Assembly (NCBI RefSeq): GCF_040412425.1
Contig: NC_089766.1
Location: forward strand, 17,590,508-17,654,507
Direction: 5' to 3'
Length of the DNA stretch: 64,000 bases
Source of the DNA: Macrobrachium rosenbergii
Lineage: Eukaryota; Arthropoda; Malacostraca; Decapoda; Palaemonidae
Shown: piece by piece, positions 35,362-46,840 of the stretch
Position numbering within the stretch: position 1 is the stretch's first letter
How the letters are laid out: every line of letters starts with the position of its first letter
Translations under genes and position numbers: made by a program
Notes under the pieces: generated by a model
Databases searched by the model: none
Told to the model about the DNA's origin: nothing
Seen by the model: the letters and a program-made list of their open reading frames with translations, nothing else

Positions 35362-36141
35362 TCAAGCAGGAGGAATCAAGGAGACACGTCCCTGACTCCA
35401 CCATACCCCGGTCATAAACTCCAGCTTTGACTTCAGAAGGAGAACCGTCACTGAAGCAAACTGGAGAAAACCCAGGACCTTTTCTTGGGCACGGGGAGAG
35501 GTATGCTTGAGATGATGAAATGATAGGATGTCCTTGCTATCTCTTTCCACTTCCACTGGATTCATAACTACGGAAGGCTACCCTCCTGAATCAGGTGGGA
35601 TTCCTTCCTGGTTATAGAAGCCCAAAGACTCTAGAAACCGATTATAATGACCGGCGCCCTCAGGCAATTCCCGACGCTGGGTGCCCAAATGAGCCAGGCA
35701 ACTAGATATGTAGCTAGCATAGCCTCCTAATACCGGAGCTGTTGAACTACGGTACTGTTCAAACTGGCAAAGACTCTGGAGCCGCACTGAGGAGGGCATG
35801 AACCTGAAGGGGTACGCCTGCTCCCCGAGTCTGAATCCCCCGGCGGGCACGTGGGGGAGGCAGAGACACACGGGGGTGTTACAAGGGGATGATGTGTTAG
35901 CTGAACCCGCACACATCGAGGTGGAGGCTGGGAGTGAGAGCTGACGGCTGTCTAGGGGCAGAGACCTGAAGAGCCTGCACCACCGCCTGAGCAGGGGGGC
36001 TCTTGAACTACATGAACTTCTTGCTGGACTTGGGGCAGGTCCCGGCAAGATCAGACCGTTTCTGCTCGTAGGGTAGACACCCATGAGAACGGAGGCTCTG
36101 GGTAACAATAGTAGCCCCAGACGGGCCGTAATAACGCCCAC
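35362..36141 (-). pseudogene. DIRS-a' reverse transcriptase remnant
   Basis: Minus strand: GGFRLGEQAYPFRFMPS matches the GFRLGRQAYSFKVMPFG segment of DIRS-a. NRFLESLGFYNQEG and KVLGFLQFASVTVLL match FLESLGFQLNRG and RVLGSLQFASVTDLL. The YLDD region is scrambled by frameshifts. Confidence 0.65.
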
Positions 36142-36229
36142 CTGGGGAAAAGATTAATTCTCCAGGTGAAACTGTTCATAAGATTTTTCAGCTCAAGGCG
36201 GAACGGGCAAGCCTGACTTACACCCTGTT

Positions 36230-36544
36230 TCAGCTTCCGAAAATTGACTCCGGAAGCTTAGGGAGCTGTACGCTGAATAAATTAGTAGAAGCGTAGCCCG
36301 GGGTTAGAAGATTCACTGTGAATGCATCAGTGATATCTGTCTCCCGGAAATGCCTCAGCGATACATTTTCAAAACAAGCCTGTTGATAAGAGGGGCTACA
36401 TTCGGAGCACAAGGGGTAAGAAACAGGGCTCTCAAAGAGAGCACGGTAAGACCCCACAGCTGGCGTGAACTTGGGATTCTCCGCCTGCCACTCCGTTAGA
36501 GTTCTCAGGGAGACGATGTGTCCAGCCCCTAGCTGAGGGCTCAT
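36230..36544 (-). pseudogene. DIRS-a' gag-like remnant
   Basis: LRTLTEWQAENPKFTPAVGS, QQACFENVSLRHFRETD and QLPKLPESIF match the gag of DIRS-a at about 47860-48180 (LRTLTEWQADNTKLTPFKGN, PQLRETDS, QLPKIPEAL). The flanking frames are broken; a poly-T/poly-Lys run lies at 37098-37121. Confidence 0.65.
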
Positions 36545-37432
36545 TTATGGATCCTGCCAGACAGATGCCATGCTCGTTCTGACAGTCTGGTAAAACCCGG
36601 ATAAGAGGATACCAGACCGGAAGGGAAGAAATGCCCTTCCACCAACCTCCGTGTGCCCACACACCCGACAGGAGGGTGCCTTCATGCTGGGAAGCATAAA
36701 GGGAAGGCACCAAGATTCCCCAAACTGGAGGGGAAAAGAGGTGGAGATGTCCGGAACGATAGAATTCCGGAACGGAGCAGGACTTAACAGGTGATCCATT
36801 GACAATGAGACTTGAGATTAATCACTTGGGATTTAAGCTCCTGGGAAAGGGAAGGCATGGACCATGAGGTAGATAGTTAGTTTAATAGGTTGACAATGAC
36901 CCTCAAATCGAGCTCCTTATAAGGAGACCCGTAAAAAAGTTTTCAACAAAGGAAGAAGGGGGTAACCGCCTTGCTTTGCTTGGGCCGTGTCCCTTTCCAG
37001 AAGACGAGGCCAAACTCGTAGATGGCACCGGATTAGAGATCCGAGACGTCCTTGAGGGGGCCCCGGAGCGGGTCTTCTTGGTTTAAAAAAGGGTCTTTTT
37101 TTTTTTTTTTTTTTTTTTTTTAACCTTAGGGACGGTAGACCAGAAACCGTCGAAAAGGGATGAGAAGGTAACGAATCCCCTAAAGGAAAAGTTTGTCTCA
37201 CCTAATTCCGAGCTAAGCGGAAAAGGTTTGCCTCAATTATTCCCGCACCTACTTATCGCTCCGGGACGATGTTCACAGGTCCGAGAACGAGACAGAAGGC
37301 CGCAACGTCTTCAGAAAACTCTCCGTAAACAATTAACTTGAAGCGAAGAGTTACGAGACTTGCGGCCGGCCTCCAGGAGGGGGAAAAAATAGGACCCCAG
37401 ACACCGGAGGAACAACTATTAATAAGTTATAT

Positions 37433-38125
37433 AAGACGGAGTTTGGCGAAGGAAAAACCGATAGGTGTATATGAAACCTACCAATTTACCGAGAATCTCG
37501 CCCGGAAACGGAGTTTGGCGGAGGAAATCGATAGGCGTATATGAAACCTACCGATCCACCGAGAATCTCGCCCGGAGAGAGCCCAAACACCGAAAGATTA
37601 ACTATTAATAAGCCACAAGAGGCGGAGAACCGATAGGTTTATATGAAACCTACCGAATTAACGAGAATCCCGCCCGGAGACGGAGTTTGGCGGAGTGAAA
37701 TCGATAGGCGTATATGTGAAACCTACCGATTTATCGCCGAAAGAGCGACTATTAATAAGCCACATGAGGCGGAGCTTGACGGAGGTAAAACCGACAGGTA
37801 TATATGAAACCTACGGATTCATCAGGTAGCCTGCTCGGGAGAGCATAGCGTACAACGCAATCTGCCGGGTGCCAAACGACTAATAATAAGCCAAAGGAGG
37901 CGGCGTTTGGCGGCGATAAAACCGACTGGTGTAAATAAAACCTACGGATTCATCAAGTAGCCTGCTCGGAGAGAGCATAGCGTACTTTACAACCTTCCGA
38001 GTCAAGAATAAGTCACATGAGGCGGAGTTTGGCGGAGACGAAACCGACAGGTATATATAAAACCTACGGGTTCATCAAGAAGTCTGCTCAAGGGAGAGCA
38101 TAGCGTACTTCATAACCTTCCGTGC
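37433..38125. repeat. Degenerate tandem array, ~7 units of 58-131 bp
   Basis: Units open with cggagtttggcgga, continue with accgataggtgtatatgaaa and cctaccgattc, and several end in tattaataagccacatgagg. Boundaries are near 37433, 37507, 37622, 37680, 37770, 37902 and 38025. The array lies in what should be the 5' untranslated part of DIRS-a'. The complete DIRS-a does not have it. Confidence 0.8.
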
Positions 38126-38679
38126 CAAACTATAAATCCAAAACAGACTGCGCACCGGAATGGGAGCTATAGACTCCGTGACCGCTGGTTTGTTGCAGGA
38201 TAGCGGAGCATTCCTGCACTTGACAAAACCAGCCGAAAACGTATGAGAAAAGGGCATGCTGGAACGGATGCGGAGCAGAGTACCGTAGCAGCCATAGCCT
38301 AGTCAGACCAGGAAAACCCCGGAGAAAACCGAGAGAAAACCGGGCTAACAGGACAAAACTCATAGACATAAAAACAGAGTCAACGGAACATTTCGAAGCG
38401 ATCATGTTTGAATAAAATGTGGGAAGGTTATGAACTGTTCGGAAGTGGGCGACTCCGAGCCAAGAGAGAAAAACCCCCGGAGGGGGATATCCTGAACGAA
38501 GTGATAGCGGTGGGGGGGGGGAATAAACGCCGACCGCTAAACACTAAAACTGCCGTAGCAGCAAGCAAGGAGAGCGCCCAACAAGATAACGAAACACCGA
38601 ACAGGTAGTAGCAAAAGGAAGGGGAAATGCCGAAAGTAAACAAAGCAGAAGACAGTTAGGTGGAGAACGCTAACTGGCC

Positions 38680-39087
38680 TCGTATGAGATCCCAACAGTG
38701 AGTCACCATCCAATCCCCTTGACGGATGGAGGACAGGACTGAATGATTGGTTTCCATCTTGAATTTTATAGTTTGAACATAGAAATTTAGGGTGCTCACG
38801 TCCAGGACAGATCTCCAACCTCCCAATGACTTTGGGACAATGAACAGACGATTGTAAAACCCTGGTGTCCTTACGCCTTTGACCGTCTCTTGCTGATCGG
38901 AGACGAGATCAGGGTCAAAAACCCCTCTGGAGCCTAATGAGTAGGCTGCCAAGTTGATGGGAGAGGACAATAAGGGAGGTTTCTCCCTGAACGAGATGGA
39001 ATATCCCTCTCCGATCACTTTCAATACCCATGGTTCGACATTTCTGTCCTCCCACTTGCTCCAAAATTGTAGGAGTCTCGCCCCCAC
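38680..39087 (-). pseudogene. DIRS-b reverse transcriptase, proximal part
   Basis: Minus strand: VFDPDLVSDQQETVKGVRTP, FYNRLFIVPKSLGGWRSVLD and STLNFYVQTIKFKMET lead to SIRQGDWMV, the usual run-up to RT motif A. The next readable motif, FFYVPIHPN, is 5.2 kb away across DIRS-a'. Confidence 0.75.
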
Positions 39088-40285
39088 TGGTACACGGTGG
39101 CCAGTATCCTCCTTGCAAGAGGAAGGTTTAACTGAAGTTTTCGTGACTGGTCGGACTGACCTAGAATTTGTTTGAGGAATGGGCTGGAACTTTCCTCTAC
39201 TGCCTCAAAAGGGCTGTTGCTGTAGTGGTGAGATAGTTCTTTGGGCAAAAGACGTTTGGTGGACTGAGCCACAAAGTCTTGTGTAGACTTCTTTTGTAAC
39301 TCCGTTGCAACATGTGCTACTGTGGCACGGGGGAAAAGACTACAGCGATCCAAAGGAGCAAAAAGAAGCACAAACCTCTGGGAAAGGATGACTCCTTTGG
39401 CAGTGAATGAACACCACTGTTCTCACTTCCTAAGTACTCCCACCGCAAATAAGGCTGCCAGCTCCTGGGATCCATCCCTAATTGCCTTATCTGCACATGA
39501 GAGCACTCCCAGCCAATCTGCAGTGAAGTTATCTTGGAGGGTGGTGCAATCCTTGATCTTTTCTGCTAAAGCACCCTCGGTCCGAGCTAAAAACTAAAGA
39601 TCTCAAAGACCCTATAAATGTCCTTTGTCAAATGATCTAGTTCCAATGTCGGGAACAAGATCTTAGTTGAGGAAAATGCAGATCTCCGTGCTGAGTCAAT
39701 CAAGCTGGAGAAGTCCCCTTAGGAGGAGGCAGAAACTCCCAAAGAAGGAGCTTTCCTAGTGACATAAGCAAAATACCTCCTCTTCGATAGACAAGGAGTG
39801 GTGTAAAGTATAGCCTTGCCCAGATCCTCTTCTCTGTCAGCCAACACTCAATGCCTGACAGGGCTTTCTTTGATGATGAAGACAGTACCATTTTGGGCAG
39901 CCTGGAGGCCTCTGCAGGCTGTCTCATCATGCTGAACTTGACAAAGATGGGGTTGCTGGTGGAAAGATATCCGGGAAGCAAAACAAGAAATACTTTAAAA
40001 GGGATACATAGGCAGAAGAAGGCTGTTCCTGTTCGACGTCTTCTTCTTCCGACATAATAGAAGAAAGAGCCAGATCCACAGGCTCACGAGTCACTGTTGG
40101 TTTCTGTAGAAGGTCTAAAATACTATCTAGATGTCGTTGTACTGTACTGGTTCTAGGGAAGGATCCTGAACCGAATGAAGTCCGGAGTGTGGCATTGAAT
40201 GCCTGGATGAAGCTGGGCCACCTTGGAAGGAGAGTGGGCACACAGTGGCGACATTACATGCACTATGTGTTTATCAACAGGAACT

Positions 40286-40575
40286 TTGGATCCCTTGGAT
40301 CCCTTAGATCCCACTATACACTTGGATCCCTCGGATCCCACTTGAGTAGATCTCTCGGATCCCACTAGATGATTGGATCCCCACTGGATGCCAGGATCCC
40401 TCAGATCCCACTGGACACTTGGATCCATCGGATCCCATTGGGTACCTGGATCCCTTGGATCCCACTGGATGCTCAGATCCATTGGATCCCACTACACGCT
40501 TGGATCTCCTTGGGTACTTGGAATACACACTGCGGACACGGATCTCTGGGATCCCACTGGGCACTTGGATCCTAA
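40286..40575. repeat. GGATCC-rich minisatellite
   Basis: Tandem degenerate units of roughly 24-33 bp of the form ggatcccactggatgcctgg. On the minus strand they read as WDPxDPxxQ-type protein repeats. It lies inside the gag region of DIRS-b. Confidence 0.8.
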
Positions 40576-40947
40576 TGCATGATCTGTGATTTTCTTAGGA
40601 ACCCATTTGGGAGTCAATCAATGGTGCTCTGACACAGACACTGCGGACAACATATTACTAGGACCGTTCCCAATCTCTGGTCCGCTTACACTGGATTGGG
40701 GATTCACACTCAGCCACGGATATTAGCCTTTTCAATGGCCTGGATGCACTCAAAGTCCCAACTGCACTTTTGCTCGCACTACACTTGGATTTGTCAGATC
40801 CCCAATCCAAATCACTCAAAGAAAGGGCATGTACTCCAAGATGGATGCCTTTCCAGTGGCTGTCCTCCGAGTCCCGGGATCCTTGTACAACAGGCTCAGT
40901 TGAGGGGGAGACTACCTGTGGGCAAACACCACTGACCTCCCTTGGAC

Positions 40948-41537
40948 TTAGGGTTTGCCTCCTCCCAGGTTTAGGGACCTTTGTCCAGGAGCGTCAAAGG
41001 GACGAGTAGCCACCTCCTCCACTGACACGGCACTTGCACCGTGATCACTGGCACTAAACTTATCCATAAGGAGCCTCACTGAAGGCCCTATTTGAGCTAC
41101 AGTGTTAACTAATAAACTGAATTTCTGGTATATGCTGGCTTCCAGACTGGCAATGACATTAGGTTCGGAAGGTTGGGAGCTGGGTAACGGAGTTAATGAT
41201 AGAGTCGGAGGACTGGTGGTAGGAGAAAAGGCAGTTACAGAAGTAGAAAGGGCAGGTAAAACAGGTGAACCCTGATTAACTGAACTTTTAGCTTTGGCTC
41301 TAGCAGCCACCCTTCTTTGTCTATTTCTCTCAAGTTTATCTAAATAATTAGTCAAAAACTTCCATTCCCCTGATCCCACTCTCTGCACTCATCACAAGTC
41401 AAGTCGGAAGAGCAAATTTGTCTTCTACAGTGAAAACAAATGGTATGGGAGTCATATTTGATTGACGTAAGTCTGATATTACAGCCTTTGCTGCAAGACC
41501 GGCTACTAGTAGAACTAGAGTCAGACATCCTAATCAA
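40948..41537 (-). pseudogene. DIRS-b gag-like remnant
   Basis: The N-terminus MSDSSSTSSRSCSKGC is followed by a Cys/His cluster (CFHCRRQICSSDLTCDECREW), probably zinc-binding, then a Ser/Pro-rich linker and NYLDKLERNRQRR. Two frames at 41537-41352 and 41388-40948 need a shift to join. The same Cys/His layout opens the gag of DIRS-a. Confidence 0.6.
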
Positions 41538-41699
41538 TTTGGAACGTCTAAACTAAGTAAGCTAATACAATTAGCATGATCACTACCAAAGCAAAGAATA
41601 CGTCACTAAAGACGAACGTCACAACCATCCAGTAAACTATGTCTAAGATCAAACAAAAGTTGTTGCCAACAACCGATGTTTAGCTGTTACCGGCAGAGG

Positions 41700-41867
41700 T
41701 AAATTGAGCTCTTTAGTAGTGTTGTACCTATTCTTCCCCAAAAGTGGGTGGGGCGAGTTACCTACACCAGAATATTGGAACACTACCGTGAATATCACAT
41801 TTAAGCTGCCACAATAGTTAGCAACTAATAGCTATGTAGTTACTTGGAAGGTAACTTATATAAAAAT
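41700..41867 (-). repeat. DIRS-b right inverted terminal repeat
   Basis: Reverse complement of 27178-27355. It ends in ATATAAAAAT, beyond which ordinary host-like sequence resumes. Confidence 0.8.
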
Positions 41868-44185
41868 TTGCCTTCTAAATCTAAATTTATCAATTCCATG
41901 CCAACCCTTTGCTTTTCCATAGCTTATTTGTACCTCCACACAAATCCCAGGCATTCCACACTTAAAAACATTAATAAAAATAAGTTCTGCTAACTACCAG
42001 TGCTTGGAGCTTGTGCAACTGGTTAGGAGTAGAGCACTTAGTGTAAAATAGGTCTGTATTGAAGAAATAATTTTCAAAGAATAACATTTATTTGTATCAT
42101 CACAAAACCATTACTTTTACATAGCCTGATTAGCTACTTAGGTGTAAGGATTCCAAGCTACTGTTGCCAAGTAGAATAAAACTGACAGGGCCTGCTGGAA
42201 CCATGGCAAACTTCTGTAGTAAGGGGACATGTGGTACCTAAAGATCTGACAATTAAGAGGATGACAGGAACCATAACCATATGAGAAGCATAGGTGCTTG
42301 TAATGTGTCTTGCCAGAAGAAGAATCTTATGGGAATACTCATCCAGCAGTAACCACAGATTTGCATCCATGCCAGAATAGAAGAAAAGATGTATTACAAG
42401 AATGATGATCATGAGTTCCTTGAAAGCAACTGTCCACCCAACAAAAAGGTGAAACCTGATCTGCTGCTAAGAAAATGTCAGGAGACATATGTTGAAATTT
42501 GTTTATAGAAAATCTTTAGTTGACTGATTTCAACACAAACTAGCAGTTAAAACTGCATTGACATCCAAGTTTACTTTTGAAAGTATGAGGTCGACAATGT
42601 CCACACCTCATGACCCATCATCTTTAACTGTTCTTCCAAGACACCCTCATAAGCTTGTAACTACTTGACTCAGCCAAAACTAGTATTTTTAGTAACTTTG
42701 TTTTTAATACTACATAACTGTGGATAAAACAAACAAGAATCCAGTTAAGTAAAATCCTTGGACTTTCAAGCACATCTCCATATCTTTAAATGGACAAAAG
42801 TGACCTTCTGTACTCCTAGCTTTGGAAGCAAAAACAGAACAGAAAAATGCTAAACAGTGGTCTAAAAAAAATTTCGGTCTGCACCTAATGATGAAGTTGG
42901 GTGCATAAGACAAACCTACCCAGCCCGAGAAGAACCCTAAAAGAGTTCAGAGGTCTGGTTAAACAAATCATTTATAACTAACTAACAAGACAAACCTATG
43001 TCATTTCAATCTTTCCACTGAATGACTTTGCTGGAAAGTGTGTGAAGTTTCCTGACCCAGAAAGTGACAGAAAATTATAATAGGAACACAGTTTTCTGTA
43101 AAAAGTTATTCAGTGAGGCTCAGTCCAGAGGTTTATAAGGAAGACCAATCAAGCTTCTCACGATATAGGAAGGATCAAAGATGTTAAATGACAATGGGCA
43201 GACTTTCTCTCTCCAAATGTTGACATCTTCATTTTAATTTGGAGAAAGAACTAATTCCCAGACCACATTCTTCAATACTTGAGCCTTCTGAGTAATATCC
43301 CATGACAGCTAAAACAGACAGATTCTTTGAACAACGTAGAATTGTAACTTCTTTTATTACACCACTCACAAAAACTCTCCACAAGGATTGGTTAAAGATG
43401 GATATGGACTTCTTGCCTGGGGTAGCTACGACATCTGCTGCATCCATTAAAAGTCCCCAGCAGTGAGGCCTCATTTGATAACCTCCATGAGGGAAGGATA
43501 AGACTATACTGTGACGCTGGTGGAAACACTTTCTGTAAGGCTGCCACATCAGCTTCTCCCACAGTGAAGTCCTGAGAGCATCCACTCAGAGGGCTAGAAG
43601 GTCTGGAAAACTTTCAATTGAACAAAAGGAAAAACAAATATTACCGAGATTGAGGGAGCAACGATCCTTTTCTTGCACTACGCAAAATGAGGCCTAAGGG
43701 TGGAAAGGCATACAATTCTATTTAGCCCAAATTGTGCAAGGTAAAATGAAGCAGTAATCTGGTATTTTTATTGTTTTGGCAGATTGCATGAAGATACACT
43801 ACAGTAATTGAATTCTCCACAACTGTGACAACCTCTTGCATATTTGGATGGAGAGAACATTCAATTTCTCTAGCTAAAAGAGTCCGATGTTGTGTTGCAA
43901 TTTCCGAGGATAAATCTTGTGATCAACTGGACAACGTTTTCCTCTGCCCAAAATAAAAAGTATTTGTTCAGTTAACAAAGAACCTCTGATCTCTTCCATC
44001 CTTTGCTCTCCAATTATGATGTGATTTTCAAGCTGTCTGACGTAATACCTATCACTTTTCCACCAATTTGAGTGAAAGCCTGTAGTGCTATAAATATAGC
44101 CTTTAGTTCTAGAAAATGGGGAAGTACTGAGAGGAGAAGATAGCTCTTCACTGACTTAGAAAAGGCATAAAGCCTACTGTAATAA
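41868..44185 (-). mobile_element. Degraded DIRS-like remnant and unassigned DNA
   Basis: At 44014-44185 the minus strand reads LPHFLELKAIFIALQAF and GGKVIGITSDSL, an RNase H fragment of the DIRS type. Weaker pieces of the post-RNase H region may lie at 42158-42412. The rest shows nothing I can assign. Confidence 0.4.
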
Positions 44186-44370
44186 GTAACTCGAGAAAGT
44201 GTGAAACCATGAGAAAAACAGTAGGGATGCCTAGCAGCTTTCAGGTCGAGGTAGGACTGCACCAGGGATCAGCAGTGTGCACCTTCTTGTTCAGTATTGT
44301 GTTGAATGTAATACTGAGGATGTAAGGAAGGAACACACCAGGTGTATGTTCTATCCTGATGACACCTTTT
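44186..44370 (+). mobile_element. RTE-like LINE, 5' fragment upstream of DIRS-a
   Basis: Plus strand: KTVGMPSSFQVEVGLHQGSA then FLFSIVLNVIL, the RT motif block typical of RTE-type LINEs, and finally GAT GAC ACC TTT, the catalytic DD. The reading resumes with TTG ATT GCA GAA at 52667 after DIRS-a. Confidence 0.7.
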
Positions 44371-44672
44371 CTGAGCTCGGCCCCATGTCACCCGGTGAAA
44401 TTCCATACTAACACGGATTTCTAGGTATAAATATTGCTAAGCATACCAGAGAAAAATGCTTTCAGGAATGCTGGAGTTACTACCCCCAGATCGATCGACT
44501 TCCATATGGAAGACGTCGGTATAACCAAGGGTGAGTGAAGGAATCACAACCACAGAGCCACACTCGACAGACATCCCCATGTCAAAATCCCCTGGAAGAG
44601 TAGAGAGCCGTTCCAGCCCCCACGCTCACCCGCCCGCCAAGCGGCGACTCCAGCGCCACCTACACCATTCCA
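44371..44672 (+). repeat. DIRS-a left inverted terminal repeat
   Basis: Pairs with 52346-52667. Shared words include ccatgtcacccggtga, cttccatatggaag, agcggcgactccagcgcc and acctacaccattcca. Confidence 0.92.
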
Positions 44673-46535
44673 TTTCTAGCACGTGAGATTTTCACTGTTA
44701 AAATTTTTTGTGCTCGTGTTTTTGGCCTGTTTTAAGATTTCCCAGCATGTCGTCGAGCAGCTTTTCTGTCACCAAGTTAAGTACCATCTCCTTGTGGGGT
44801 TTTTATGATAAGTTTGGCTGGTTCAATCGCTATTTTAAAGTTTTGTGCGGTTGTTGTTATGACGCCGTGGCGTCCCCCAGCCGGCCATGCCGACCGCGAG
44901 ATTTGCCCATCCAGCTTGTTCTGGTTGGGGGTCTCTCCTTGTCGTTATATTCTTATCATTATTCCCCCTGGGTTCCACCCTGGTGGTGTTTCCTGGGTGG
45001 GTTGTAGCGGTGTTTCTCTATAATTATTTTGATTCACTTGTCGGGTCCCTTCATTAGGGTTCCCGTCATTCCCGCTTGGGTTCCCCCACCAGGGTGTGTT
45101 CCCATTGACAGTATTAACTGCTTTATCATGATTTTGTTGTTGTGCTGGTGTTATTGTTTATGCCCTATTTATACGGAGGAGCATCGGTAATAAACTGACG
45201 CTCCTCTCGGCTAGGCTATGTGCCTTGCACGAACACAAGTATTTATGGTTTATGTGTATTTTATTTTATTTACGATGGTGATTTTCTGGTCCTAGTTATT
45301 AGCCTCATCATACCCTATGTTTATGTTAGGCTAGTATAGCTTCCTGGGTCTCCCGCTCTCCCCAGGGTAGGAATCTTCAGGTTGAGGGAGTTTCTGTTGT
45401 CGTTCCTTCCACGAGTCGCTGTTTGAGTGGTAGAGTGAGCCCCATTGTCTTCTCCTTCTCTCAGAAGGGTTAAACTTTCGATGGTGTGTCTCCTCTTGGC
45501 CGTCATGGCATCCCTCTCTTACGTTCGACTCTGGTTGGTTTCTGGCTCGGAAATTTCTCTCCCCGTTTTTTCCTCCCCCTCCCTTTCCTTCTCTCAACCT
45601 GGTAGCCTAGGCTATGCCTAGGTGCAGGTGCTGACCTAGGCTATGACTAGGTACGAGCTGGCGAGTCCTTAGGTCGCTTTCCCCTGAGGTAGGCTATGAC
45701 CTTTCACGGCTAGTATTAATTTACTTGACGCGGTGTGTGACTGCAGTTGAGCGGGTGAAGTATCTTCCCCAGTCTCCTGTTTTTACTGGTTCGGGCCTAC
45801 CCTCTTCCCTACCCCACCAACCCTTCCCCCTCCCTCCTCTTAACCCTAACCAGCTCTTGCCTCTCGTGCGGGTGGCGTCTACGGACGTTTTCTCCGAGTC
45901 TGGGGATTTTCCCTGGTGGAGGGATTCGTTCTCTCCCAGGAAAAATCTCCGGTGGCAATGTGCTTGGCTTATTGTTTCGTTAACTCGCTCTCGAACAAGT
46001 TTCAAACATTCTTGGGTTTCCCTCATCATCCTCTCCCTGATTCGAGATTACTTTAGTTGGGTTGACTGGCACTTTCTCCAGCCCTTGTGGCCTCGCGTAG
46101 TTGGTTGTCTCATCCTCCTTCTGTTTTCTAGCGGTAGGGGTTGGGGATCCCCGGAGGGGGTGGCTCCGGACTCCGGAAGGTGTAATGTATTTGTTTATTA
46201 CCAGTTCGTTACCATCTCTTGTATTTTATGTATGCATATCCACTAGCGGAGTGAGCTGCTCACTCCGCCATTAGTCATTAACTTGTTCTGAGTCCGGTAT
46301 CCTGCCCTCGGGTCCCGCTGTTTTTATTCCGGCATCCCTTGTGGTAGGACCCAGTTGACTCAGTTCTCTCGCCCCACCGGAATATCCCGGTGGTCGGAGA
46401 ACACCTTACTGCTTTAATTAATTTATTATCTAGTAGGCCCGTCTTTGACGGGGGTTTTCTTTCCTCCGGAGTACTCCGGTGGTGGATTGAAATACCCACG
46501 TCTACCTAGTTTAAGTTTCTTAGAGTGGTAGGTTC
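44673..46535 (+). other. DIRS-a 5' untranslated region
   Basis: About 1.9 kb before the first gag codon used here, with no conserved frame. An ATG at 44747 opens MSSSSFSVTK, which resembles the MSDSSS start of DIRS-b gag. It could be a 5' coding exon spliced far downstream (an acceptor-like TTACAG lies at 46550-46555), but no phase-consistent donor is convincing. Confidence 0.5.
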
Positions 46536-46727
46536 ATGTACTCTTTACACTTACAGACTGTGCGTTGTGAGGAGCCAGGATGCACCGCCACCCTCCATCA
46601 ACCCTACGGACATGTGGTGTGCCGGACCCACACGGGTTGTGCGGTCTGGTTGGATGAACTCATCGTTTGGCATCCTGATAGCTGTGAGGTTTGCTTCACC
46701 TTGGTCAACACTGTCCAGGACGAATCG
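46536..46727 (+). CDS. DIRS-a gag, exon 1
   Basis: From ATG at 46536, 64 codons in phase 0. It holds a Cys/His cluster (VRCEEPGCTATLHQPYGHVV, CRTHTGC, DSCEVC), probably zinc-binding as in other DIRS ORF1 proteins. It ends GAA TCG at a consensus donor, GTAAGC. The true start may lie in an upstream exon. Confidence 0.65.
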
Positions 46728-46840
46728 GTAAGCCCTCGCCTTCCGTCACTCACATTTTTTCCCAGTTTGATATGTGCTTATGTTGTAGTTCCTATCCTTA
46801 TGCTACAATATATTATTTGTGACTTCCCTCTCTCCCTCAG
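46728..46840 (+). other. Putative 113-bp spliceosomal intron in DIRS-a gag
   Basis: Donor GTAAGC, acceptor CTCTCTCCCTCAG with a strong pyrimidine tract. Its length is not a multiple of three. Removing it joins the Cys/His frame (frame 0) to the main gag frame (frame 2) with no loss of phase. Confidence 0.6.

Larger units (their letters stand above)
33439..38676 (-). mobile_element. DIRS-a': degenerate DIRS element inserted in the DIRS-b RT
   Basis: Its downstream end (33439-33795) and internal complementary region (33812-33910) closely match those of the complete DIRS-a at 44.4-52.7 kb, including aaaatctatttctg and gtcacccggtgaaa. The AAAAGG/CCTTTT junction word occurs at 33439 and 33871. 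Coding remnants run leftward from a gag-like segment to recombinase. The upstream inverted repeat was not found at ~38676, so that end is truncated. Confidence 0.75.
27178..41867 (-). mobile_element. DIRS-b: degenerate DIRS1-like retrotransposon with nested insertions
   Basis: Ends are inverted repeats (27178-27355 against 41700-41867). An internal complementary region lies at 27413-27480, next to the left repeat, as expected for a minus-strand element. Coding remnants read leftward: gag (41537-40948), reverse transcriptase (39087-38680, then 33438-33148), RNase H (32359-32033) and tyrosine recombinase (32000-30780). DIRS-c, a 296-bp MITE and DIRS-a' interrupt it. Both outer junctions carry ATATAAAAAT. 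All frames are broken. Confidence 0.8.

Noticed and set aside
44708..45007. 99-codon plus-strand frame near the left end of DIRS-a
   Set aside because: It lies in the 5' untranslated region and lacks conserved residues beyond a gag-like MSSSS start; noted only as a possible first exon.
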